Source: Bursaphelenchus xylophilus | Taxonomy: Eukaryota > Nematoda > Chromadorea > Rhabditida > Aphelenchoididae | Direction of reading: 5' to 3' | Assembly: GCA_904066235.2 (NCBI GenBank) | Contig: CAJFCV020000004.1 | Coordinates: forward strand, 2,976,001-3,040,000 | DNA length: 64,000 nucleotides | Shown: positions 32,442-41,888 of the stretch, piece by piece | Layout of the letters: the number at the start of each line of letters is the position of its first letter | Position numbering within the stretch: the first letter of the stretch is position 1 | The notes under the pieces: generated by a model | Told to the model about the DNA's origin: nothing | Database searches by the model: none | The model's input: only the letters and a program-made list of their open reading frames with translations | Translations under genes and position numbers: made by a program

Positions 32442-35400
32442 ATGCGGCCGAGAAGAAAAAGATCAAGACAATTGGGTGCTGGAACCGTTCATGTAAGTAT
32501 CCATGATTATTTTGATTAATGTTTAGGCACCTACTATTATATTCCAAGCTGTGAATCAGCTATTCGTACAATTTTTTCTTGAACATTTTTGGCCAAGAAA
32601 ATTTGATGTTTTTGCTGAGAAACGTTTCCATCGGAAGCGAAAAAGAAGCTTGAGGCACGGAACTTATCTCTTCCGCCTGTGTTTCTCCCGAGAATTTGAT
32701 AAATTCGAAAAAAATTGCGAATATTATACTTGGCCATGAATAATATTTTTAGCCATTGAAAGAAGGGTAAATTTTGTCGAATAATTTACGTGGCATTTTT
32801 TTGTATTTTTAGGCAGGTTTTGTGAGAAGATAGCAGCGAATAAAGATTCTGTTGGTTTGTGGTGTATCAAACTAGTTTTTTAATAATTAGAGGCCTAAAA
32901 TCAAGTACAATATAATCTTGATCTCACAAAGGGTATTTTTTTGGGTTTATTGTTATCAAAAATTTCTACAAAACTTTTCCAGACGCCGAGCTTATCCAGC
33001 GACTCGGAAGTGGAGCGTTCCATTGTCAGAGACGTGAGGGCAATGCCAGGCGACAGTTCCGCCAACCAAGGTAAGTATTTTCTCATTATATTTTTATCGC
33101 TTTAGGCGGAGCTCAAGATACGGTTGACGGAGATTTGCCTGAATATGTGGCACAAGTGCTAGCTTCACTTCCACCTGAAGATCGTCAACGTTTCCGTGAA
33201 TCGTATGAGAAGAAGAACTACACTTTAACCTTTAGTCCGGAGGCTTTGTCGCCGGTCAAGAGCCCTCCAAAATCGGTGCAGAAACGACCGATGAGAACGC
33301 GGGGTTCGGTGGATGTCAGCAGCAGAAGTGTAAGTCCACTTTGTCTTTGTTTTTCTTGGTTTTTAGGTAGAGAATAGTTCAAGATGAGTCAAGTCTTACC
33401 CTCTGCCAAATAGCTTACTGGAGTAAAAATGCAAAAGCTCTGAAAGAAAATCTTTTTAGAACAGTCGAAAATTACTTTGATTTCTTTTTTACATTTTTTA
33501 TCACCTTCTCAAGTACAATATAAATTGTTCAGTCCGAACAGCCGTCATCATCAAGCAACAGCCGCGCTCCGAGCCAGGACCTCGCTGACATAATCCTGGT
33601 CCATTCCGAGACTTCAAGCAAGGCCAAGAAACGAGCAACGTACCGAAGGCGAGATCAGCTATGGAAACCCGAGTTGCTAGACGAAGTGGAACAAGCCCGT
33701 GCGGAGTGTATACCCGAAGGTGATGTGAAAATTATATCATCAGAGTTACCGAATCATGTAAGTTTAGAATTTCGTTGGTTTTTGTCTCCAGAGACAAGTT
33801 GAAATCCATGAAATGAAATTTCAGAAGTGGTGGGAGGCCCATGGTGACAGATTCCGGGAACGGATGCTGGACAAACGCTACGATGTGAACAATTTGCCGG
33901 AAATCAAACGAATCGGCAAGAAGAACCCGTTGTCGGCCGAGGATCGGGAGAAGTTGAGCAAGGCGTTGGCGGCGGTCTTCACGAAGCGAAAGCAAGATGA
34001 GAAGTTGGCTGCGAAGGCGGCTGAGGCCAAACGGCGCAAGTCGAGAGGTTCGTTTTTCCAGTGCGCTAACTGAAACTAGTGTCAAACCCTTGCCTTGGAA
34101 AAAAATTCGAGTGAACTTTACCTTTTTGGGTCAAGTCTTCCGCTCAGGGGTCAATGCGCGAAGTGAAAGTAGTATCAAACTTTTGCCCTGGGAAAAAGTT
34201 CGAGTCAACTTTTCCTTTTTGGGCCAAGTCTTCTGCTCACTCAAAAAACAGGGACCAATGCGCTAACTGAAACTTGACTGAAAATGGTAGGGCACAGCTC
34301 GGAAAACTTGCACGGGCACAGCTCGCATCTTGGGCGCAGCTCGAAAAACAAGGTGAAACTTAGCTCCGGCGAGCTGCTGAACCCTGTTTTCCGAGCTGCC
34401 CTCGAGATGCGCCCGTGCAAGTTTTCTGAGCTGCGCCTTACCATTTTCAGCCATGTTTCAACGCTATCGCCCCAGTTTTTAAGTGAGCGGAAGACTTGAC
34501 CCAAGAGGAAAAGTTGACTCGAATTTTTCCCAGGGCAACAGTTGACACTAATATTCCAAATTACAGCCTCCATGGATGTGTCAGAGCCCGGACCAACTGC
34601 AAAACAGTCGAATGAATACGAAGTGGAACGAATTTTGATGAGGAAATTTCATCGGCGTTCGAATGTTTTGTGGTACCTGATACATTGGAAAGGGTGGTCC
34701 TTGGATGACCTGACTTGGCAGACGGAGGAAGACGTCCAGACAGCGCCTCTCAAAGTGAGCTTGACTGTTTTTTGGGGGTTTTTTTGAAAGTTGAAATGGT
34801 TTTTGATGTTTTGGTATCTAAGTTTATATAAAATAAGAATGAGTTGATAATAAGAATAATTTCGTAGTGGACGTTTTTGTCCCCACCCCGGTTTTGTCCC
34901 CAAGACGGTTTTGTCCCCAGGACGTTTTTGTCCCCACTTTTTTCGAGCCTTTTTGTCCCCAGACCGGTTTTGTCCCCAGGACGGTTTTGTCCCCAAGACG
35001 TTTTTGTCCCCACTTTTTTTATTTTTTGTCCCCAGACCGGTTTCGTCCCCGGGACGTTTTTGTCCCCAAGCTGGATAGTACGATTAAAAATTATGCATTC
35101 AGATGTTAATGCTGTTGGTTTGAAGCCCCGCACTTCCCAAAAAATGTGTTTTTAGCACTTGGTACTGTATAGTACAAGGTGGTACTATATAGCACGAGGT
35201 AAAAATTAAGCCATAACACGTCAATGCTAGGGGTTGAAGCCCAGTACTTCTCAAAAATGTGTTTTAGCACATGGTACTATATGCACGAATTTGGTTTTGC
35301 ACAAAATGAACGTCTGATCACTACTGCATACCAAAACAACGTCATTCACGCGTTAAAGCTTAATTTTTGCCTCGTGCTATATAATACCACCTTGAACTAT

Positions 35401-37350
35401 ACAGTACCAAGTGCTAGAAACACATTTTTTGAGAAGTGCGGGGCTTCAAACCAACAGCATTAACATCTGAATGCATAATTTTTAATCGTACTATCCAGCT
35501 TGGGGACAAAAACGTCCTGGGGACAAAACCGTCTTGGGGACAAAACCGGGGTGGGGACAAAACCGGGCCCAATCGAATAATTTCTAGTTGTGTGTTGATT
35601 CTTTTTATTATTAGCCAAAGCTTCTTGATGTGTTTACGAAGTATTTGGAGAGCTGTATTGGCCAAAGAAAACACTTGACACTGGGACAAGTCTCACCTTC
35701 AAACTTGTAATGAGTCAAATTCTTTTCAGGTGGAAGAATTCAATAGTCGAATGGATCTTCTGGACAAAATAAAACGAAAAGTTGGCTATAGGGACCGTGT
35801 TCATTACCCATACCATCGAAGTCAAACGCTGAGCCTTCTTCGGTTGGAGCACTTCAAAAAACTCGCGGAATGGGAAACTTTTCTGAACAATATCAACAAC
35901 AAGCATGGAATTGCCAACATTTGGATCGAGAACTGGGCCGACGATGCTCGAGAACCGCTGAAATTTCAATACGGCCAACGGAATCGGATCACAGAGGCGG
36001 CGGCCGCAATTTTCAACGATCGAAGTGTGAAAAACTTTTCGTGCGCCAAGAAATGCGGTGTGAAATGCACGCGGAAGACTTGTTGTGGAACGGTGAGTTG
36101 GTTTGGAACTTACGTTTTGAGATTTGATATTATGTTTGGTTTTAGCAACATTCCGAAGGCATGCCATACAAGGACAATATCCTGGTGATTGATACGGTCC
36201 AATACCATGCCATTGAATGCTCAGTAGGATGCATATGCCCCAAAGATTGCCCGGCCAGACTGATTCAGGTAGGTCAGAAGGAGTTGGAGGAGTTTGGGGA
36301 CGTCTTATACGGTGAAACATGTTTTGTCGTATAAAATGTCGCCCTTGATTTAATTGGGAGAAATTAAATGTGCATGGTTTAATTAGGTTCAGCGACCTGA
36401 TTTTTGCCCATATTTTAGCCATGGAGACATCTTGTACGATTAAACATGTTTTATCGTATAAAATATCACCCTTGAGTTGTTTGGTAAAAATTAAATATGC
36501 ACTGTTTAATTAGGTTCCAGCGACCTGATTTTTTCATTTTTTAGCCATAGAGACATCTTATACGATTGTACATGTTTTGTCGTATAAAATGTCCCCTTAC
36601 CAAATTTTTGTAAAATGAATTATTGCATATAAAATTATGCATTTTCGGCTTTTTAGAGAGGCCGACAAGTCCCGGTAATCCTATTCCGAACGGCGGAACG
36701 AGGCTGGTCCATCCGAACTGCCGTCAATATCCAGAAGAACCAGTTTGTAATGCAGTATGTTGGCGAGGTTTATTTGTGTGTCAACGCTCCTGCTGATGTG
36801 ACCTACCAATACATCATGGACACGTGCGGTTCCGATGAATCGGTCTTTTGCATCGATGCCACTAACTATGGAAATGAGGCGAGATGGGTGAATCATTCAT
36901 GTGATCCTAATCTGAAGTGTGTGGGGATCTTGGCGTCCAGATATGACTATCGATACCAAGAACTGTGCTTTTTCGCCAAGAAGAATATTGAAGCTGGTAA
37001 GCAAAAAAAAGAAATTTTTTTGATGCAGATCGTATAAGATGTCACCTGAAATACGGTCTTCGTATAAAATGTCACCTCAGTGACAGATAGAGCATATTGT
37101 AGTTGGAGGAGCATATCATTTCGTTACTTTATTTGATGGCCAAGTAGGGACTTTTTTATTTAAAACGCGAGCTGCGCCCGAGCTTAATCTTCAATTTAGA
37201 TTTTAGGAGGTCAAAATTCGATAGATCGTTATTTGTATAACCGATTTCGATTTTTCAGGCGAAGAACTCCTCATTGACTATGGCCACAAACTAAATCCCT
37301 GCCACTGTGGAGCCCTCAAATGCAGGAATCCTCCGAAACGTGGCTACTGA
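32442..37350 (+). CDS. SUV39-type chromodomain + SET histone H3K9 methyltransferase, 638 aa, ten exons
   Basis: Exons are 32442-32492, 32983-33070, 33106-33329, 33533-33757, 33825-34047, 34567-34754, 35730-36092, 36146-36268, 36657-36996 and 37259-37350; phases close exactly. The N-terminal third is basic and Ser-rich (MRPRRKRSRQ). The chromodomain spans about residues 289-335 (EYEVERIL, YLIHWKGW, DDLTWQ) and would bind methylated H3K9. A Cys-rich pre-SET region follows (CGVKCTRKTCCG, CSVGCICPKDC). The SET domain carries RGWSIRT, QYVGEV, NHSCDPN and EELLIDYG. The post-SET has CHCGALKC. This is the domain order of Su(var)3-9/SUV39H1. The SET insert between YVGEV and the NHSC motif is shorter than usual, and the usual F before DY is I. 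Product and role (heterochromatin H3K9 methylation in the nucleus) are inferred from family. Introns 5 and 6 hold large foldback repeats. Confidence 0.9.
32527..32739 (+). CDS. Possible alternative terminal exon of the SUV39-type gene
   Basis: After exon 1 (ending 32492) a 34-nt GTAAGT..TTTAG intron would join in frame to this 71-codon exon, which ends in TGA at 32737. The product would be 87 aa and basic (RFHRKRKRSLRHG), with no recognised domain. The main model instead skips to 32983. It could be an alternative short isoform or chance. Confidence 0.25.
   Translation, partial: APTIIFQAVNQLFVQFFLEHFWPRKFDVFAEKRFHRKRKRSLRHGTYLFRLCFSREFDKFEKNCEYYTWP
34079..34556. repeat. Foldback element in intron 5 of the SUV39-type gene
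   Basis: Left-arm blocks TTGCCCTGGGAAAAAGTTCG and CAAGTCTTCTGCTCACT pair with AGTGAGCGGAAGACTTG and CGAATTTTTCCCAGGGCAA. The left arm holds two tandem versions of the block (34079 and 34172). An inner palindrome of CAGCTCG motifs occupies 34285-34445. Confidence 0.75.
34866..35570. repeat. Foldback with TTTTGTCCCC/GGGGACAAAA tandem units, intron 6 of the SUV39-type gene
   Basis: The left arm (34866-35070) carries eleven TTTTGTCCCC-like units; the right arm (35499-35570) carries four complementary GGGGACAAAA units. Between them, 35062-35150 (reading toward GAAGCCCCGCACTTC) pairs with 35425-35510. Repeated C4/G4 runs give G-quadruplex potential on both strands. Open frames here are by-products of the repeats. 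Confidence 0.85.
36297..36600 (+). repeat. Tandem ~123-bp units each carrying an H1 hairpin (intron 8)
   Basis: Three units start near 36297, 36423 and 36547. Each has a GACATCTTATACGAT-like left arm, an ACATGTTTTRTCGTATAAAA right arm, then AGGTTC(C)AGCGACCTGATTTTT in the first two. This is the only tandem array of the hairpin family described under 38220-38273. Confidence 0.75.
37027..37077. repeat. H1 hairpin-family copy (intron 9 of the SUV39-type gene)
   Basis: Two CGTATAARATGTCACCT half-sites lie in direct orientation, an atypical arrangement for the family. Confidence 0.55.
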
Positions 37351-37873
37351 TTTCATATATCTCGGTTGGAAAATATCAGTGAATTTGGAATTCGGGTCTT
37401 CATATAATAACCCTTTGGATTGGTTTTATTAATATCTGTGGACAATTTCATACATAGACTGCCATTTTTGTAACAATAATAAACAGGTATTCGAATTGGA
37501 TTATTGGTGGGAAAATACCGCTTTAGACAAGAGTAAAGGCACCTGTGACCGTTGGGTGACCAGAGAAGGCATATGGCAGCTTTGGGTTAAGTCTTTCGCG
37601 CAAATGAAATTTTGGGACAAGTGTTACCCTCATTGCTTTTACTATGTTGACGGCAATAATTTTGGTTGATGACCTTCGCAGCTCACAGAACACCGCAAAA
37701 TAACAAAAATCTTTTGTTTATCTGGACCCTGAGGGCTCATTTTTTGCACCGCTTTCTTCTCCTTTTCTAAACATCCGTTCCCCGAGAACCCCTCCCTCTA
37801 AACATGGCTGTTTATCGATGTAAACAAAGCTGAATAAAAATGAACTCCTCATCTGGTTGGACCAACGATCTTC
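37351..37873. promoter_or_regulatory. Region between the SUV39-type and insulin-like genes
   Basis: It holds the 3' flank of the SUV39-type gene (AATAAACAGG near 37479 is a candidate polyadenylation signal) and the upstream region of the insulin-like gene. No specific control site is recognised. Confidence 0.4.
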
Positions 37874-38587
37874 ATGGCGTTCAAGCTCGCTCTGACCGTA
37901 TTGTTGCTGGTTTTGGCCACATTGGAGGCCAAAAAGTATTGTGGAGGGCAATTCAATCAACTGCAGAAGAAGGTGTGCACCTACGACAAACAGGATAGCC
38001 CCTGCTTGGGTGGGCCACATCTGAATCGAGAGAGTAAGCCGTTTTGAGAGGGTATTCTGGGACATTATATCTTGGGACTGGGACATTTTATACGCTCAAG
38101 ACTGTCTGGAGATTCCTGGGATATTTTTAAACGCATAAAATGGCGCTAAAACCTCTAGTTTTTAATAACGGGCACCTACAGCTATATATTTTATAATGCG
38201 TTACTGTCGCCGAAGTTATAGTGACATTTTATACGATGAAAGATGTTTGAAAAATTTTCATCGTATAAAATGTCTCCTTGTCGAAAAGTAAAAAATTTCG
38301 TCTTATGGCAACAAAAATCAATCTTCCATCAATTTCCGGGGAAATACGTCGAAAATCCGATCCAGTGCATCGGTTTCTTTCGTATAAAATGTCGCCTAGA
38401 ACCTAATTAAAAATATCGCAAATTTGTTTTATTTTCAGTCCAGGACAAGTGCTGTAAGGAAGGGTGTTCGCTCGGAGACATCTCAAAGACCTGCTGCTTC
38501 ACCGATTCCTGTCTGAAGAGCTGTTATCCCGGCCTGGAGCATCAAACCGGCAAGAAGCGAATCAACAAGATGGGAAATGTATACTAA
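37874..38587 (+). CDS. Insulin-like peptide precursor, 102 aa, two exons
   Basis: Exons are 37874-38033 and 38439-38587, phase 1 at the junction. A signal peptide MAFKLALTVLLLVLATLEA is followed by a B-chain-like segment with C-x11-C (YCGG...KKVC) and an A-chain-like segment CC-x3-C-x8-C (KCCKEGCSLGDISKTC), the exact insulin A-chain spacing. The connecting stretch is only about 18 residues and lacks a dibasic cleavage pair, so the chains probably stay joined, as in many nematode insulins. Four further Cys (SPC, the second of KTCC, DSC, KSC) give ten in all. A C-terminal extension ends with GKKR then INKMGNVY, a possible cleavage site. Likely a secreted ligand of the insulin/IGF receptor pathway. 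The intron contains an H1 hairpin. Confidence 0.82.
38220..38273. repeat. H1 hairpin-family copy (GACATTTTATACGAT / ATCGTATAAAATGTC)
   Basis: GTGACATTTTATACGATGAA pairs with TTTCATCGTATAAAATGTC around a short loop. It lies in the insulin-like gene's intron. Half-copies lie at 38082-38098 and 38382-38397 in the same intron. Confidence 0.8.
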
Positions 38588-38829
38588 CTAACCACATTGC
38601 ACATACCAAACCAAATATTTTTGGGAAGAACACATAGTTGCGAATAGTACAAACGAATAAACTTTTTCTTTGTAAAATTATGTAATCTCGGAGTAGTGTA
38701 ATTTTATATTATACATGATGATCTTGATGATGAGTTTGATGGTTTTTGAGGAGTATAAGATTAACATGTAGCGTGTTTGTCATCTCCAGGTAATTGAAAC
38801 TAATTTATAAAGCCTGCACATCTAGATTG
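38588..38829. other. 3' flank of the insulin-like gene
   Basis: AATAAA at 38657 is a plausible polyadenylation signal. Nothing else is supported. Confidence 0.4.
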
Positions 38830-39141
38830 CGGGACAGGATGCAGTGATCAAAAGTGCTTCGTATTTCATCGGGGAGGCATTCCAAATACTTCAAAATATC
38901 TCCCTATCTGAATAAAAATAGGGTTCTTCTGACAAGAGAGGCGAGAAACTTGCCCTTTTGGAAAGAGCAAACAGGGAGCCTCATCGAAATTTTTCCCCCT
39001 GTACTCTTTTCAAAAGTCCAGCTTTCTCGTCCCCTCTTCAAAAGAACGCTATTTTCAGTCAGAGAGGGAGATATTTTGAAGTATTTGGAATGCCTCCCCG
39101 ATGCAATCGGAAGCACTTTTGACCACTGGATCCTGTCCCAC
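38830..39141. mobile_element. Palindromic MITE family M2 (one copy)
   Basis: GGGACAGGATGCAGTGATCA at the left pairs with the right end (CACTGGATCCTGTCCC). The arms run about 110 bp (ATCGGGGAGGCATTCCAAAT and complement). It resembles M1 in design but not in sequence. Confidence 0.75.
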
Positions 39142-39670
39142 ACTGTATTTAAACCACCAAACTAGCTATAAAACCATGAGCAATCGTCAAATTATACTCT
39201 CCATGAGAATGATGACTAAACTTTCTCCCAAAAATTGCACCCGTTCGGCCGCAATTCGCATTTTTTAAACCCCAACTCCAAACTCCAACCACTTCTCGTT
39301 TCGTAGCCTTCAACGTCGTTAACGCAAACACCGCAACGCCTTCAAGACTTTGAGGGGATTCCGAAGCGATCCTCCCGGAGATCCGGCCAGTCGCGCGTTT
39401 GCTCCCCCCTTCCCCCAACATTCTCGCGCAAAGTCCTGTGGACGTTTTAGGGATGCACGCGAAAAAAAGTGTTTTTTGCGTTTTTGCGGATACGGAAGTT
39501 CTCTCCCGCACGGATCCTTAACTTTTATTTTTGGGAGGTCTACTGTTTCTTGAAACAAGATTTTTATCGATTTTTTACGTTTGTGGTATTTTTGTACATA
39601 TATGATGATTTTGAATTCGTTGATTCAAGTTGAAAAATGATGACTATTTTCTCGATTTTACTTATTAATC
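39142..39670. other. Intergenic sequence with a GC-richer block
   Basis: 39290-39540 is less AT-rich than its surroundings and has open frames on both strands, but none shows splice signals or a recognised family. I do not call a gene. Confidence 0.35.
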
Positions 39671-39830
39671 CGTTCGTTAAGTCGCTGGAGTGATTTTTGG
39701 CGTCTGTTTGTAGAAAAAGTCAGGTTGCGAGACCAGCCCAGAAAGCCAAAAATGGCACAGTGCAAAGTGAATTTTTGTCTTCTCACACTGCATGTCGCCT
39801 AAATCACTCCAGCAACTTTGCGAACGAACT
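39671..39830. mobile_element. Short palindromic element (~160 bp)
   Basis: CGTTCGTTAAGTCGCTGGAG pairs imperfectly with CTCCAGCAACTTTGCGAACG. A related half-site (GTCATTCCAGCCACTTTGCA) lies at 41080, next to MITE copy 5. Confidence 0.5.
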
Positions 39831-39972
39831 GGTACAGTGGCGAACCTAATTCTTTTTTCATGCGGAAGCAGGAAGGTTATTGGTGCCTGCCGTTTGTCCC
39901 ACTCTCCTCTTTTAGTGTACTCCCTAAAGAACACCATCTAACTGAAAACCAAAAAAACGCGGGCTGAGTCTA

Positions 39973-40220
39973 TAGTGGCGGACCTGATCCAGTGGCAAAA
40001 AACGTACCATTCAGCATCTGGGAAGGATCAAAAAATGTTGAAAAATACCTCCATCTTCAGGTGAAAAAACTCCGATTTCAAAAGCTCTTTTTGTGAGGGA
40101 AAGGGCACGCCCTTCAAAACGAACTTTTTTCACTTGGAGAGGGAAGCATTTTACCACATTTTTGATACTTCCCGGATGCAAAATGGAACGTTTTTTGCCA
40201 CTGGATCAGGTCCATCACTG
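39973..40220. mobile_element. MITE M1, copy 4
   Basis: TA-flanked palindrome of the same family (TAGTGGCGGACC..GGTCCATCACTGTA). Confidence 0.85.
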
Positions 40221-41109
40221 TATGAAAAATTCTTCAACTTTGGGCTTCCCTTTTTTGTTACCATTATTATGACTGTATTCTACTTTTATAAAACTCATAA
40301 TTTCCTCAAAAACTTGGACATAGAAATCGTAATGTTTATGCAAATTTTGCAAAATGCCTAATTTATGTTTAATTTTAAGCTGTGCCAAGTTTTTTCAAAA
40401 ATTAGAGACCCATGGGGCCAGTCCTATCCCCCATGTCAACTGAAAAATAAGCCTTTCTCTTGTACCCTAAAAGCAAAAGTAGCTTCTATCCCCTAGACTT
40501 TGTAGTTTAGTCCTCGACTTCTCGAGGTTTCGTCCTACTACCATCTACGCTTCCGCTCACTTCGTCTGCACTAAGATTACATTTTTCGTCCCAAAAACAT
40601 CGCAATGATCACTCGTTGTTCGCGAGCTGATCCCGAGCTCGAAACTGGGATATCGGCTGTTTACGTGAAGTACCCTTCAAACTTGAAAAGAAAAGTCAAA
40701 CAGAGCGGAGCTCCTTTTTTTCTTTCTGATTCGAAGTTACGGTAATAACCACCGACTCTTTTTTCCAAAGATCGTGGTTGCGCAGAGATGGACACTGCGG
40801 TTTTCATGCAAACTGGCAGAAATTTAGATGACATTTTGTAGGTTGTTGTCGATGCTTTGCAGTGGCACTTTGAATAATTAAAAACATCACACGTACAATT
40901 TGAAAAATTTGGCTAATCCCCATTACCGCATGGCTGAAACTTACAATTTATCTTCTCTACAAAAACATTGAATATCTTGGCTAGGTTATGCAAAGCGAAC
41001 TTCAACTTATACTGTGAAATTTGTTGCTTTTTTCACCGCGCAAACGGCTGGATTTTTTTTGCATAGTGCATGCCGGTAAAGTCATTCCAGCCACTTTGCA
41101 AACGGACTA
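40221..41109. other. Gene-free stretch
   Basis: No convincing exon, RNA gene or long repeat is seen apart from a half-site of the 39671-39830 element near 41080. Confidence 0.4.
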
Positions 41110-41357
41110 CAGAGACGGACCTGATCCAGTGGCAAAAAACGTACCATTTTGCATCCGGGAAGCATCAAAAAATGTAGCAAAATGCCTCTCTCTCCAAGTG
41201 AAAAAACTCCGATTTCAAAAGCGCGCCCGCTCTTTTTGTGAGAGAAATGGCACGCTCTTCGAAACGGAGTTTTAGAGGGAGGCATTTTGTTAAATTTTTT
41301 AATACTTCCCGGATGCAAAATGGTACATTTTTTGCCACTAGATCAGGTCCGTCTCTG
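41110..41357. mobile_element. MITE M1, copy 5
   Basis: TA|CAGAGACGGACC..GGTCCGTCTCTG|TA; both tips carry the same change from the family consensus (CAGAG/CTCTG), preserving complementarity. Confidence 0.85.
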
Positions 41358-41888
41358 TAGTATCCTCGGCGTGCCTTTCAGGCTAAAGTGAAACTTCCCA
41401 CAACAATTTTTTTGAGGGACATGATTTCTTGTACTCCAAATTTGTAATCTAATTTTTTCTTTACGTGGAGTTGCGGATGGCCGATTTCCCGATTTTTGAA
41501 GATGTTCGCGTATTCGAAAAAAATCTCCGGGCTCGGTTGCTCCATAAATAGAACGAGGCTCTCTCAACAATGGACCCGAGAGGCGGAGTCGGTGCGTCGA
41601 GAGCCGCGGGCGATATTCCCGATCTGAGCCTGCGGGCTCTGCGAAAGCTCATTGTGAGCTGCGCGGTGAGCCGGCTACAGTCGACTAACCGTGGTGTAAA
41701 TGTTGTAGGTTGCTCAGGATTTCGTTGTAATCTCCCAAATTTGATTACTTTTATCGTTTTATGCTTTTTTATGAACTGTGTTTTCAAACTCTCGTTTTCT
41801 ATAAATTACGCAATAACTCTAGTATGAATCCATTTCTTTCAGCTCCCTTCCCCTCAGGCCATTCCAGGCCGCTGCCTTCAACTCCACA
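41358..41888. promoter_or_regulatory. Upstream region of the Cys-rich protein gene
   Basis: A likely splice or trans-splice acceptor (CATTTCTTTCAG) ends near 41841, about 48 nt before the ATG. A GC-rich open frame at 41570-41667 with a GTGAGC donor could be a 5' non-coding exon, but this is not certain. Confidence 0.4.

Noticed and set aside
34867..35155. Frames rich in FVPRTFLSP/GDKNVLGTK-like repeats
   Set aside because: These are translations of the TTTTGTCCCC tandem units in the foldback.
35715..36422. 235-codon minus-strand frame across SUV39-type exons 7-8
   Set aside because: It runs through exons and an intron of the plus-strand gene whose splice phases and domain motifs are clear.
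39149..39558. GC-richer minus- and plus-strand frames near 39.3 kb
   Set aside because: No splice signals, start context or family; cannot be separated from chance.
41570..41827. 86-codon frame upstream of the Cys-rich gene
   Set aside because: It cannot be joined in frame to the main gene through the visible acceptor; possible 5' UTR only.
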